Shown here in pieces: positions 50,061 through 61,985 of a stretch of DNA of 64,000 nucleotides; positions within the stretch are counted from its first letter, which is position 1; the number at the start of each line of letters is the position of its first letter. The DNA lies in contig JAOTOL010001453.1 of the NCBI GenBank assembly GCA_034440575.1, positions 1,035,415-1,099,414 on the forward strand, written 5' to 3'. The DNA is from Imbricaverruca yamaguchii (taxonomy: Eukaryota > Arthropoda > Thecostraca > Neoverrucidae). The position numbers were made by a program, and so were the translations under genes. Below the pieces are notes generated by a model. The model saw only the letters and a program-made list of their open reading frames with translations. It had not been told where the DNA came from and searched no databases.

Positions 50061-51924
50061 CTAAAAGTGCTCCCTGGAGGGATCGAGGTTGCTCCTAGTG
50101 TGAGTGAGTGAGGTTGTTCTCGGCCGTGACCGCGGTGAGCAATCCCCTGGAGGAGACCCTGTTGGTGGCACCCCACGCTTCCGAGGGATGCTCAGCCGCG
50201 GCGAAGGTGGGGGAGGACCCATCTCGTGCGGAATACCTGATTCTATCAGCGGTGCTTCCACCCGCCTCCGAGGCGAGGGCGTGGCCGACCTTGTGGGAGG
50301 GGCACATTCCACACCTTTGCTCCTTACCCGTGCTTTTTCCATATGGGCCAAGTGTGCCCTCTTCGCCTCGCGGGCGCGCTTTTCGACCTCCTGATAGTGT
50401 AAGCTGATGTCGGAGATCTGAATACGTCGGCTGTTTCGGGACGGATAGGTAGGTTCAGCACCTGCATCGGCAGGTGAGGAGGTGGAAGCTGCAGGTGAGG
50501 GAGAAATAGGAGGGGTGGGAGTAGGGCTTGAACGTGAGGGGGAAGGATGGCTCACGGGAAGGGGTGACGGTTCAGGCAGGGAGGGTGTGGGGAGGAGAGA
50601 TTAGGAGGTGGTTTCGGTGCGTGTAGGTGAGGGAGGCTTGGAAGGAGGGGAAGTGGGAAACGGGGATATCAAGGTGAGGACTGCGGTGGGTGGAGAGGGG
50701 CTAGGATTAGGTGGAGAGGGCCCGGCAGGCCTCTTAGAGCGCTGAACCCGGGTCCACTCTCCTCCGTTCGATGTTGGCCGGGAGGACGTATTTGGGTAGG
50801 AAACACCGCATCCAGTCGTGGCAGGAGGTCCTGCCGCCGCTTCGGCGACGTGTTGGGCAGGCTGTCCTCGTCCCTTGGGCGAATCAAGGGTCACACCAAA
50901 AGATCGAAGCAGTGCGCTGGGTAATCAGCTCTGAGATGTTGGGTTGTGCGAGTTGGGTGCCTATAATAGGCTCCCTTTGGTTGTGTTTTGTAACTGCGTG
51001 GTTAAGTGTTGCCGCTGCTGTGTAGGATACTTTTGGATGAGATCTTTCGTAGAGTTCACGGGCCTCTCGAAATGTGATTTTATTGGAGCACTTCAAAGCG
51101 ACTATCTCTTTCTCTTTCAAAAAGATGGGACATGAACGGTCGTACGCCGTGTTGGGTTTTTGAGCCGGGCCGCAGTTTGAACACCATGGCCGTTCAGCGT
51201 CACATTTTCCTCCTGCGTGCTCCACTGACCCACATCTACCACATATCTCGCGATTTCGGCAGTGTTAAGACGTGTGTCCAAATCTGCAACAGCGAAAGCA
51301 TCTCATGGGGTTAGGGATATACACACGCACCTTCACACGAACGTATCCAACAAGTATGAATTCGGGAACATCAGTGGAACAAAACGTCAATATGAAGTTG
51401 TTCGTCGGTTGAGTTTCTTGGCCTTTTTTAATAGATATCCTTTTCGCACCTATCACTCCCCACTCCGCGAGCCCATCCACAATGTCACCATCCGACACGT
51501 CTCTCAAGTCATAGCAACTGATGACCCCATTTGAACTGTTTTTGGTATCGTGGGGTCGAACGTCGATGGGTATAGTGATTACACGTCTGCCGGTTTCGTG
51601 TCGCACACTGTAAGTTAGTTCGGTTGCACGAATCGCCCTGCTCGCATCCTCGGTATTTTTAAACTCCACTTCCATCCCACCGTCCCTAAGTTTATCATAT
51701 TTCAGCACCACTCCTAATCTATCGCATGCTTCTTTTCTCTGAAAGGGTGTGAGCCGCGAGAGGCTCTTTCCTTCTTCCAGTGATCTCATGACGAGGATGC
51801 GAGGAGCTTGAAGACAAGCATTGGGGCCGGTCCCTATACGCGTCACGCCCTGATGTCTGATATGACGGCTTGTCTGTTCCCTGCTAGAGGGGGCAGGTGA
51901 GTTGTTTAAGTTTGAGGGTGCCAT
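50061..51924 (-). pseudogene. LINE C ORF1, gag-like zinc-knuckle protein
   Basis: Starts MAPSNLNNSPAPSS at 51924. A gag-like domain (residues about 30-210) ends in VRVYIPNPMRC, followed by CCHC knuckles CFRCCRFGHTS*HC, CGRCGSVEHAGGKC and a degenerate third one CSNC...C. A TAA at 51267-51265 interrupts the first knuckle; frame is otherwise continuous through it. A coiled or charged region (FLKEKEIVALKCSNK) and a Pro/Ser/Arg-rich tail continue in shifted frames (50894-50601, 50555-50061). It is the RNA-binding partner of ORF2. Confidence 0.8.
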
Positions 51925-52240
51925 GGAGTGTTATATGTATTCTGCTCCTCGGGCGCCCCACCACAAAGGGCCCTACTGGGGGGACGCCTGGGTCCCGCGG
52001 ACGGGAGGTCGCCAGGCGCCCGAGGAGCTATACGGGGCAGGCAGCGCCTTCGTCCGGCCGGGAGAGAGAGACTGACCACCCCGACCGGAATCCTGCGCCG
52101 CCCACCCCTTGACCCCTGCCGGCCGGGCCATCAGGCACTGGGACGAAACCCAGGCCCCGACCCGAGACCGTAGTGAAGTTTTGCTCCCCAGAGCTTTCTC
52201 AGACATTTCCCCACTTTGTCTGACGTAAACTTCCATTAGG

Positions 52241-54099
52241 CACGTGATAGACTATGGACCTCAGCGTTACGATAACCCCGGTATAATTATTTCACCAGCT
52301 CGCAGCTTCCAATTTCACAGCTCTGATCTCACATCTCTGAGCTCTGAGCCGTCTCACACATATCCGCATCCAGGTCTTCATATACACTCAGTCGGATATC
52401 ATCTCAATCTCTTGTTAGAAACGTTCACACACAATCTCCAACTTGTATACAGATCGATCTTCAAACATACTACTCCCATCTTACAAGCTTACATCTCGCC
52501 AGTTATACAGCGTTTACAAACAGTTAGTACCAGACATACCTGCAGTAGTCAGCCCGGGGCGGCTGACCACAGCCAGCCGCCCTGCGGCGTCCACACAGAG
52601 TGAGCGACAGAGAGAGAGTCAGGTGAGGTCCAGACAGAGAGCGATCCGTCTCGCTCGGCGGCTATATAGCTTCTCAGGGCAACCGCCCTTGGCCACACGC
52701 CAGGAGACACGTCATCGTCACGCGGCTCTGAACTAACCAGAGCAATGCCCGGACTCGATGCACTACAGCAGCGTGTCAGACTGTCCATCAGACATTCCGT
52801 CAGCTCACACACCTCTGAGCCTCGGCCTCGGTCGGCCGACTCTACGACTGGCGACAGACACATTAACCCAAAACATGTTTACGTAAACTGAAACCACGCT
52901 GCCGCAGGCAGCCGGTAGTTCGTGGCGCTCGGCCCAGAACAAACTGTCACATCATCATGCACCCATGACGGCCACATCTGACCGTCAGACACCGACACGT
53001 CAACTTCCGTCAGACATTAGATACAGCGGCGTCCGCGGCGGTCGACGGCGGTCGACGGCGCCGGGGTTACTTGATCAGATGGGAGGGGTCACAATAGACA
53101 CTGGCCTCGACAGCCCGGCTGGCGGTGATTGTCGAGTTAGCAGCGACGACTTCCGTCGCGGTACCTGCCGCTACATGAACGGGGGGGGGGGGTATTTCTA
53201 TGTTCCGAGTGTCCCCCAGAGGAAGCTTTGCTACAAGACGACAAAACACTTGGTCCGTATGAGGTCATACGGACCCGCCCGCACCCCCGGGATATCGGGA
53301 CCAAAGAGGCGTGTTGGTCCCCCGTCACAACTAGCACCGTGCGACGGGGGACCTCAACCTCCAGGACTCCGTCAACCCCGGGGCGGGCCTAGGGGGCGCG
53401 GCTACCCCAATAAAACTGAACGGAGGGATAGGCCAGGGGAAGCTGGCCTATCTGCTCGTGACAAGGGAGGGGTTGGTGCTGCAGGGTTGGATGAAAGACA
53501 TACAAAAGGTCGCTGGCACGGGGTGGATGCGGGAATTTGAAGAGAGGGATGGGCAATGGGCACTACACGAGTCCCCGGAAACACCTCCGTGTTTCCACAC
53601 CCCTTATCGGGGCGCCTATGTTAACCCGAGGGAACGCCAATTCCAGGGCTAAAAAAATGGTTTCGTGGTTGTCGTCCAACTCCGGAATAGGCTTGGTGGT
53701 TGTCCCCTTTTGTGCAAACGATAACATTATGCTACATGGCTCGGAACAGGGGTTCCCAACCTGGGGTAATGCGCTGGCTTGTGGAGGGGTGGGGGGTGGG
53801 GTTATAGCGGGGTTTCGTCAAACCTCGAGTATGGAGAGTACTGTGTACATTTGCCAAAAACCTGTGCACATATATCAGCAGGAAATACTACATGTTCTCA
53901 ACCTTGAAAATGAACTTTGGTTATGAGGCATTCTGAATTTGATATGGGATAACTACGAGGTTGGCCTAACCCAAAGGGGGTAATGACAGCTCGAAAAGGT
54001 TGTGATTTCCTGGACCTATAACAAATTGTGTCGATTACCTTTATACAGAATATCTTGTCGCCAATTTCCTTTTCGGCAATTCGGCGTCGTCAATGCACC
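52241..54099. other. No gene recognised; GC-rich DNA with three hairpins
   Basis: 52540-53060 is GC-rich, with a TATATA box-like GGCTATATAGC at 52660-52670. Three perfect hairpins lie between 53252 and 53452 (listed separately). 53640-54099 is AT-richer. Open frames lack motifs. Confidence 0.45.
53252..53452. other. Cluster of three perfect hairpins
   Basis: 53252-53262/53265-53275 (11 bp, arm GGTCCGTATGA, 2 nt loop); 53316-53326/53343-53353 (11 bp, arm GGTCCCCCGTC, 16 nt loop); 53427-53436/53443-53452 (10 bp, arm GATAGGCCAG, 6 nt loop). All are perfect and lie within 201 bp. Confidence 0.85.
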
Positions 54100-55384
54100 C
54101 ATGGTTTGCAACACTGTCAATGCACCTATGGTTTGTGAGCCTTAATAATGCAAGGGCTTAGAAGTGTCGTGAATTTAAGCCGGCCTAAATAATAAGCCAG
54201 TTTAAACTGGCTTAAATTAATAAAAGCCACTGGCTGGCATAAATTAAATTTAAGCCAGCTTTTTTTTCCATCCTTAAAGATAGGTAGGTAGGTACCTACT
54301 TACATATAGGGATGGCAATTTTAAGGCACCTGGTGGTTTAAACCAGTTTAAACCAGCCGGCATGAATTAATTTAAGCCACCCTGGCTAAAAATACGTTTC
54401 GGATATGGCTGGAGTGCAGTGACAAACAAAAGTTAGGGAAGCATCAATTATTCCAAAATGTGCTGCACTCCTTTTTATTTATAAACAAACACTCCCTAGA
54501 ATTTCCCAAAACTCTAGCTGGGTTCTAGGTATGCACTCCACAAGTCAGATTTTTACCCATTGGGTACCTAGCCATTGTATAGCTAGGTACCTATTTTATG
54601 TTACCTTAAAAGTAACTATATGAGCCAGACCAATTTGTGATGTTTTTGACATAGCTTTCCCATTTTCTTACTGATAATAGTATATGTAGGTAGGTACCTA
54701 CCTACCCATATTCATAGATAACAGTAAGCAATCTGTTTGCTTATTGTTTGCTACAGTACGCAATCTGTCTACCTATTGCACATTTTGCACACATTGTCAA
54801 CTATTGCACACCTTTCATGACATTGTATGGTAGCACATTATTTCCTGTTAGCACTAACACTTGTGGAAGTGAAGCATTAGATCCATTAGATGAGCATTAG
54901 ATGAACTTCAAAGCATTAGATGATAGGTGAATCAACCTAATGTCCATACTTTGGGTCAGAAACTGTCACTAACCATCTGGTCATGCACAGTAGGTCTTCA
55001 TTGTACTCTCTCTAGGTATGGTATTTTACATTTGTATTGTGCTGAAGACCAACACTGTCAATGCACCCATGGTTCGTGAGCCTTATATGTGTGGGACTTA
55101 GAAGGGTCGTGAATTTAAACTGGCTTAAATAATAAAAGCCAGTTTAAACCGGCTTAAATTAATAAAAGCCACTGCCTGCCATAAATTGAATTTAAGCCAG
55201 CTTTTTCCCATCCCTACCTACATATACATACTATTATCAGTAAGACAATGGGAAAACTATGCCAAAAACAGCACAAATTGATGTGGCTCAAATAGTCACT
55301 TTTCAGTTAACATAAAATAGGTACCTAGCTATCAAATGGCTATGAACAGTCTGTCTAATATGTATCTTGCTACATATTATCTGC

Positions 55385-56265
55385 AGAATCTTGCTGCAGA
55401 AAGACTGAGACGAGCATGTGAAGTGGTCCGAAAAATGGCAAATGAAATTTAATTTTGATAAGTGCAAAATCATGCATGTACGTAGGTAGCATATCAAGGC
55501 TCCATACTTGATGGGTGGGCAAGTACTATCTGTGACTCAGCAGGAGAAGGAATTAGGTGTTATTTTTAACACAAAATTGGGGGCATCAGAACAGACCAAA
55601 GAAGCCAGGAAGAATGCACTAGGAATGCTTGGGGCAATAAATAGGAATGTATCATACAAAAGTGAGGAAGTAATCAGGAAGCTTTATTGTGCATATGCTA
55701 GGCCACATCTGGAATATTGTGTCCAAGCTTGGTCCCCTAGTTATGAAAAATATTGTTGGCTTTTAGAGAGAGTACAAATGAAGGCAATAAAAATGGTGAA
55801 TGGTATGGGCAACCTAGCATATGAGGAAAGATTGAAGAAATTGAATATGTTTTCACTTAGATATAGAAAGCTGAGAGGAGATCTCAAGGTCTTTCAATTT
55901 GCATATGGTCAGGAACAGGGTTATCTCAGGGAACTGTTTGAATTTAACAGAAATTATGGAATTGGAGGTCATAAATTCAAAATTAAAGTTAACCACAGCA
56001 GAACAAGGTTAAGGCAAACATTCTTCACCAACAGGGTAGTAGAACACTGGAACCAGCTGCCAGAAACCATTGTCAGTAGCAACACACTGAACATCTTTAA
56101 GAACAGCATAGACAATCATTACAAGAATAGTGGGCTTGTTTTTTTTTATTCCAGGGAGAGTTGATCAACACATTTGGTGGACAACTGGTTCAGTGTACAG
56201 AGTGCAACGAAGAAGGGCCCTTGTGGCTCATAGTTGCACTGATCTTTTGTCTTTGTCTTTTATCT
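55385..56265 (+). mobile_element. LINE B copy 6, 3' part
   Basis: Begins near TTGCTGCAGAAAGACTGAG and ends in a CTTTTGTCTTTGTC tail. It is inserted in the right arm of the fold-back composite: the arm sequence stops at about 55345 and resumes at about 56345. Confidence 0.85.
55508..56164 (+). pseudogene. LINE B ORF2 C-terminal fragment, open frame
   Basis: 218 codons covering the region after the RT (SVTQQEKELGVIFNTKLGA through RPHLEYCVQAWSP, WNQLPETIVSS) to YSRES. It is open but lacks endonuclease and RT, so it cannot encode a working ORF2. Confidence 0.85.
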
Positions 56266-56505
56266 CCCTCAATGACAGTAGTTGGATGTCAAAATCCTGG
56301 TATTTACAAATACCATTTCTAACTACCAGCATCCAGGGGGCTACATGTTAGACCAACTGTACCTAATGGGTAAACATCTGGCTTGTGGAGTGCATACCCA
56401 GAACCCAGACAGAGTTTTGTGGAATTCTAGGGAGTATTTTTTCCAAATAAAATGGAGTGTAGCACATTTTGGAATTATAATTGATGCTTCCCAAACTAAT
56501 GTCTA

Positions 56506-57249
56506 TTTCTAGAGTCTGTTTTTTCTAGAGTCGGTTTCTAGAGTCTGTTTAAGACCGAACCACTTCATTTGGTCTCATATAAGTCAGAAAATGAAGAAAA
56601 AAATCGTTTGATTAACACTCCAGATAATTCGAACTTGGTAGTTTTATCTTGCCGCACTCATCCACCACTCATCAATTATAAATAACCGTGATCAATTCCC
56701 TATTTCACTCTTCGACGCACATCGTCGCATTTAAAATGGAAACGGACGGATTTGAAAGCGAGGAATACGCTTAAAAGAATGATATTCTTCTAGATTCTTT
56801 CCAACGATTTTAATGAAATAACAAATATCATCGTACATCCTATATGGAAAAAGGTTTCAAATTAAAATTGTTTGAAAAAATCAGCCAATGTTATAAATTA
56901 TTCATTACTTAACGTAGGTCTAGTGTTGTTTTAGTACCCGTGGTCTAGTCGATTGCCTCCAAAGCCGCTGAGTATACCATAGTTGGGTACTTCCGTACCG
57001 CTGCCATCGAGCATAAAGTGGTACCGGGCGAGTTCGACAACCACCCAGGGGGGTGCCGTCCCTTCAGCGGCCATAGGGCCACTTTAATTTCTGACGTCAT
57101 TGGTCAGACATTTCTTGCGCATTTACTGCGCCAGACCACAACCGTCGTTTCAAATCTCTGGCGGTGGTGCGGGTGCGTGCTGCGTACGGTATATTATAGG
57201 CTTTTCTGGTCTTTGACTAGCTCTGCTCTGAGGCTGAGTGCTCGTAGTA
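56506..57249 (+). promoter_or_regulatory. Candidate promoter region of the P-like transposase gene
   Basis: Begins with three TCTAGAGTC(T/G)GTTT tandem copies (56509-56550), then AT-rich DNA. Near the gene there is TGACGTCA at 57092-57099 (CRE-type) followed by ATTGG (inverse CCAAT), and TATATTATA at 57190-57198, about 55 bp before the THAP ATG. Promoter function is inference from these elements and position. Confidence 0.45.
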
Positions 57250-57523
57250 ATGGGATACTGCTCTGTGGCTAAGTGTGCTTCATCGTTCAGGAAGAATCCT
57301 GACATCTCGTATTTTAATTTTCCGAAAGAGTGCAGAGTGTGCGAGAAAGATTAGAGCTGTGTGCGAGACAGGACCCGATGAACTTGAAGACGGCTCGGAT
57401 CTGTTCGAACCATTTTGTGGAAGGTGACTTTGACCCATCATGCCTACTGAAACGGTCCATGGGCTTCAAGGCCAAGCTGTTCCTACGCAAAGATTCTATT
57501 CTGTCTGTGAACATTCCGACAAG
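57250..57523 (+). CDS. P-like transposase gene, exon 1: THAP DNA-binding domain
   Basis: Starts MGYCSVAKCASSFRKNPD at the ATG 57250-57252. The C2-CH zinc-binding pattern is complete: C-x4-C at the start, then ICSNHF (Cys and His of the second pair), with the hydrophobic SYFNFPK segment between. THAP domains bind the ends of P-type elements. Frame breaks by one base around 57322-57330 (FPKE side in one frame, VRERLELCARQDPMNLK side in another). The exon ends ACAAG|GTATGG at 57523. The break may be real decay or assembly error. Confidence 0.8.
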
Positions 57524-57755
57524 GTATGGAGTCATCTGTTCATTTTAAGCACTTAATTAAAGTTATGTTACTTGCTTTGGCAACCGGCTTGAGGCTATTT
57601 GTATAAATGCTCAATGTTTCAAGTGGGTAATTCTAATTGAATATTTATTGTAAATAAATATTGATAAATAGATAATAAATATTAATCTTTATTGGTTTAT
57701 ACAACATTTCTACCTGCAATTAACTGCATGTATTTTTTGTTCATGCCTGCCTTAG

Positions 57756-57854
57756 TATGCAGACTGAGGTTCAGACTGCAGTATGCAGACTGAAGCAACC
57801 CATGCAAGAACTTGGATTTAAAAACATCAAGTTGGTTGATTACCAGCAAGTTAG
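57756..57854 (+). CDS. P-like transposase gene, candidate exon 2
   Basis: Acceptor CTGCCTTAG at 57755 joins exon 1 in phase to give ...NIPTRS-MQTEVQTAVCRLKQPMQ. A QTEVQT-type segment soon after the THAP domain is usual for THAP proteins. A good donor AG|GTCAGT ends it at 57854, ten bases before LINE A sequence begins. The exon is short and unsupported by a distinctive motif, so moderate confidence. Confidence 0.5.
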
Positions 57855-57864
57855 GTCAGTTGTA

Positions 57865-60845
57865 TTGGTGTGCATAACAGAAGCATGGGTTAACGAAAGC
57901 ATGTTTGGAGACAACTTGCAAGAATTTGAATTGACAGGCTACAACATGCATGCCTATCAAAGAGAGGCAAGGATAGGAGGTGGCATTCTCTTGTATGTTA
58001 GGCAAGTAATGAAATGTCATTCCATAGAGGATGGAGTACATAGTGCAGGAGTAGAATCTTTGTGGTTAGATATAATTCTGAAGAATGGAACAAAATTTAG
58101 GATTGGGGCATTCTATAGACCTCCAGACCAGAATGAAAACACTGACAGGCTGATGCAGGAAGAGATAAGTAGGAGAGTACAGGAGAGAACTATTTTGTTG
58201 GGGGATTTCAACATAGCAGGATTGGGAAACAAAACAATAGGTGTAAGCAAATCAGAAAGATGTTTCATGGCTTGTTTTGAGGACAATTTCTTCTTTCAAA
58301 TGATACACGAGCCTACAAGGGAAAATAAAATATTAGATCTAGTGCTTACTAATGAGGAAAATTTTGTGCAAAATGTTAACGTAGTAGAGACCTTTGGTAA
58401 TAGTGATCACAACATTATACGCTTCTCATTATATGTTGGAAGGGTAGCAACCAACAGAACATTGATTCCGAATTTTACAAAAGGGAATTACAGTGAGTTC
58501 ACGAGCTTCCTAAGTGAAATTAATTGGGAAGTCATATTGAATGGCTTAGATGCTTATGCAATGTGGACAATGATAAAAGATAAGCTATTTCAGGGTCAGG
58601 ATAGGTTCATTCCCAGTAGGCAAATTAGATCAAACAGGGTTAAGCACCCTTCGTGGCTGACTAGGGAAGTTAAGCAATTACTGGACTCAAAGAAACAAGC
58701 ATTCAAGAAACTAAAAGATACTAACTCTGGGTTAAACCTAGAATCATATAGAATAGCTAGAAATAAAGTTAGGAGGTGTGTTAGAGCATCTAAAAGACTT
58801 GCTGAAATCAACTTTGCTCGAGAATGTTCAGCAGGTAATGCTAAGAGATTCTTTAGCTTCTATAAATTTAAGGCTAAAAAGTGTAGTGTAGGACCACTGG
58901 AGGTAGATGGGAAATAGTGGTTGATGATTGCGACATTGTGGAATCCCTAAGCAAGCAATTCTCATCAGTCTTCACTAAAGATAATTCTGGTACAATAGGA
59001 ACATCTGTAGGCCATGCCATGGCAGGTGATATGCTGGAGGATCTTACAATAACTACAGAAGCCGTAGAGAAGCAGTTGCAGAATATAAAACCTAATAAAG
59101 CTTCCGGACCAGATGAAATGTATGCTAGGATCTTAGTAGAGTGTGCTAAAGCTTTAGCAACTCCCCTAGGTATCATTTTCAGGCGATCTATGGAGTATTC
59201 AGAAGTACCTGAAGATTGGAGAAATGCAAGTGTAGTACCAATTTTCAAAAGGGAAATAAGAAGAGTGTAGGAAACTACAGGCCAGTCAGTTTGACCTCAT
59301 TAGTTTGCAAAGTACTAGAAAAGCTGGTTAAACAGAATGTTCAGATTCATCTTGATAGGCACAACCTTTTAAGGGATACTCAACATGGATTTCGATCTCA
59401 AAGGTCTTGTTTAACTAACCTATTGGAGTTCATTGAGTATGTTACCAAAGAAGTAGACAATGAAAGCAGGATGGATGTTGTGTACTTGGACTTTAGCAAA
59501 GCTTTTGATAAAGTTCCACATGGAAGGTTAATTCATCAATTACAACAACATGGGATTGTAGGAAAAGTTCTACATTGGATTGAAGCATGGTTGCAGGGAA
59601 GGAAACAAAGGGTAGTATTGAATGGATGTAAATCTGGTTGGAAAGATGTTCTGAGTGGAGTGCCACAGGGCTCTGTTCTAGGGGCCCTCCTCTTTATCAT
59701 CTTTGTGAACAACATTGAAGTAGGGCTGAGGAATAGAGTGTTCAAATTTGCTGATGACATCAAGCTGGTAGGAGTGGCTAACAGCAGAGATCAATCTAGT
59801 AATATTCAACTAGATTTGGACGACCTAAAAGAGTGGGCTGATCAATGGCAGATGACTTTCAACTATGATAAGTGTAAGGTTATGCATATAGGGTCTGCAG
59901 GCGAGACATTCAGTTATAAAATGGGAGGGAGGGAACTGGATGTTATTGAAGAGGAAAGGGACTTAGGTGTGTTGGTCTCAAAAAGACCTTAAAGCAGAAA
60001 AAACAAGGTATCTCAGCTAGAAATAGGGCACTCAGAATGCTGGGACTCATTAATAGAAGTGTGAAATATAAGAGCAGGGAAGTCATGAAAAAGCTGTACT
60101 TAGCATATGTGCGGCCCCACTTGGAGTACTCTGTACAAGCATGGAGCCCCTACCTAGAAAAGGATATAGATATGTTAGAAAGAGTCCAGCGCAAAGCCAC
60201 TAGACTCGTCAGTGGATTAAGTAACTTAGAATATGGAGAAAGGCTTAATGCATTATATATGTACTCACTCAAGTATAGGAGATTAAGGGGAGACATGATT
60301 GAAATGTACAAAATTGTTAGAGGGCTAGATCAGGTCAATTTGAATGATGCTCTGCAGTTTAGAGTATCCCATAGGGGTCATCAATTCAGGTTAGACAAAA
60401 TGAGGTGCAGGACAGTTAAACGACAACAGGTCTTCAGTCAAAGGGTTGTTGACCAATGGAATAGGCTGCCTGCTGATGCAGTGGGGAATCCCTCATTGAA
60501 TGTCTTTAAAAGTAGGGTGGATAAATTTTTTAGACAGGAAAATGTTGTTTTTGAATTCTAACTTGTGATGCATGGGATATTGAGTATTTTCACTAGCTAT
60601 ATAGGGTATAACATTATGCTAGTATTATGTTGTACTATATGGGGTGTACCTAGCAGTGGATTTGGCAACTTCCTTTGCGATGTCATACTGATGAGATTGG
60701 CTGTGGTGGCACGGGTGGAGGGATTGCATGGGTTTGGAATTGATAGGTGTGAACATGTACTTTCTAATATCTTCTAGACAGGCTTGACCCAGATGGGCCC
60801 TTGTGGCCCTTATTAAGCCTTAACACTTTATGACTTTATGACTTT
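57865..60845 (+). mobile_element. LINE family A copy 2 (CR1-type) in the transposase gene intron
   Basis: 5'-truncated at TTGGTGTGCATAACAG inside ORF2 and running to a 3' tail of TTATGACTTTATGACTTTATG. Tandem octamer-like 3' ends are typical of CR1-group LINEs. The first 1.05 kb is nearly identical to the minus-strand copy at 1-1050. Same orientation as the host gene. The TGGCCCTTATTAAGCC 3' UTR motif differs from family B. Confidence 0.9.
57871..60561 (+). pseudogene. LINE A ORF2: endonuclease, RT and C-terminal domain with four one-base breaks
   Basis: Contains the endonuclease (CITEAWV, LLGDFN, NSDHN), RT (PVSLTSLVCKVLEK, YLDFSKAFDKVPH motif A, GVPQGSVLG, FADDIKLV motif C) and the post-RT domain (RPHLEYSVQAWSP, WNRLPADAV). 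Catalytic residues of endonuclease and RT are all present. The frame breaks at GGG 58909-58911 (copy 1 has at least GGGG), AAAA near 59247 (FKK expected), AAAAA 59980-59984 and six A at 59998-60003. Each is one base in a homopolymer and coding resumes cleanly after each, so the copy is otherwise complete from its truncation point. Confidence 0.9.
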
Positions 60846-61452
60846 ATGTATTGAGTTTATGCTGGTGATGGCTCAAAGTAATGATGGGAGTCTGCCAGTC
60901 TGTAGAATGTGAACCACCAAAAACATGCTTTGAGTTTGGTTGTATTGCAACACAAACAATGTGTTAAAGAAATGTAACTTAGCCTTGGAAAAACACTTAG
61001 AAAAAAAAACAATCAACTCACCAAGAGGTAAAATTTCAAGAATAATTTTCTTCTTTAAAATATTACAAATTTAAAATTACATAAGCTAGTTTGACATCTT
61101 CAGCTTTATGATGGCATAATATGTGTAATGCTTGTTGGAATATTTTAATGCAGAACAATTATGTATATTTCGATGTTTATCCCCATTGCTTGTCTGTTTT
61201 AAAAAATAGTCTACATTCTTGCTGGGGTGGCTTCATGAACCAGGGTCCTATTGCTCATCAGGGATTGGTGCATAAACCCTCGTCTCACCACAATGAGTTC
61301 CACAGGCACAGGCAATGAGCTCTAGTTCAATGGCAGAATTTTGACCAAGAGTTTAACATGCTGTCAATGCACTGACACTGCTGCCAATAGCATAGCATGA
61401 ACAATATAGCTTATTGGATCTATATGTAACTCTTCCTTCATCTTTGCAACAG
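60846..61452. other. Intronic sequence, no gene recognised
   Basis: AT-rich interval between the LINE tail and the next candidate exon of the P-like gene. No repeats or motifs. Confidence 0.5.
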
Positions 61453-61606
61453 GGAGGAGAGAACAGCTGCTTTGGAGAGGTGTCAGCGCCATACTCATAG
61501 GGAGCAGAAGCAGACTGTTGACAGTGCTTGGTGATAGGTCAAGTCAAAATCTACAGATGTCTGAAGCTGAGCCTGCTGCTGATGCAGATACTGATTCCCC
61601 GATGTG
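61453..61606 (+). CDS. P-like transposase gene, candidate exon 3
   Basis: Bounded by an acceptor TTTGCAACAG (ends 61452) and a strong donor TG|GTAAGT (61607). One frame is open throughout and joins the next exon in phase (SPM-C-DLSEVDDV). The other reading, EERTAALERCQRHTHREQK, looks more protein-like at the start but stops at TGA, so an indel within the exon is possible. Assignment rests on splice sites and phase only. Confidence 0.45.
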
Positions 61607-61985
61607 GTAAGTTATTATGGTGCAAATTCCATTTTTGGCAGTACCACAAGACAAAAGTAAGCACACCCAATCTTCAATCTGTCTTGCAACCAGTTATGAA
61701 ATATGATTGATGCAGATGCACACTATAGTATGACTTTACAACATGTCTTGTTGGTCCTGGTGTGCACCTATTTATGGAAATAATGGAAAAAGTATGTCTG
61801 ATCAAAATATATTCTGATTTTTCTTTGTACTGTGATTATGCTTACTGTGCTACAGTATGTTCATTACCAGCAAAATGTTCTTCATTTTAATGAATCACTA
61901 AGATTGCTTTTAACATTTCACTCACCTTCGCCTTCAAAAAGCAAAAAGTGATATATTACGCGTCGGCCTTGTTTTCCGATTCCAG

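Larger units (their letters stand above)
46158..52240 (-). mobile_element. LINE family C with gag-like ORF1 and EN-RT-RNase H ORF2
   Basis: About 6.1 kb on the minus strand. It has a leader (about 52240-51925), gag-like ORF1 (51924-50061), ORF2 (about 50033-46289), and a 130 bp 3' UTR ending in CCCAAATAATCAATCAA at 46158. RNase H after the RT plus a CCHC ORF1 indicates the I-type assemblage (I, LOA, Ingi or related clades), not Jockey or CR1. The ORFs carry several frame breaks. The 3' end abuts truncated LINE D tail-to-tail, so C probably landed in D. I found no clear target duplication or the rest of D beyond 52240. Confidence 0.85.
54100..56505. repeat. Fold-back composite with direct and inverted repeats
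   Basis: Direct copies at 54100-54265 and 55045-55210 share GTCAATGCACCCATGG, GTCGTGAATTTAA and AATAAAAGCCACTG. Inverted copies: 54425-54705 pairs with 55215-55345 plus 56345-56505; the right arm is split by LINE B copy 6. Palindromic GGTAGGTACCTACC phrases lie at 54285-54300 and 54685-54707. No coding sequence occurs outside the LINE. It is likely a non-autonomous fold-back transposon; class unknown. Confidence 0.7.

Noticed and set aside
53252..53452. Hammerhead ribozyme or similar small self-cleaving RNA
   Set aside because: I could not find the conserved CUGAUGA and GAAA core around the stems.
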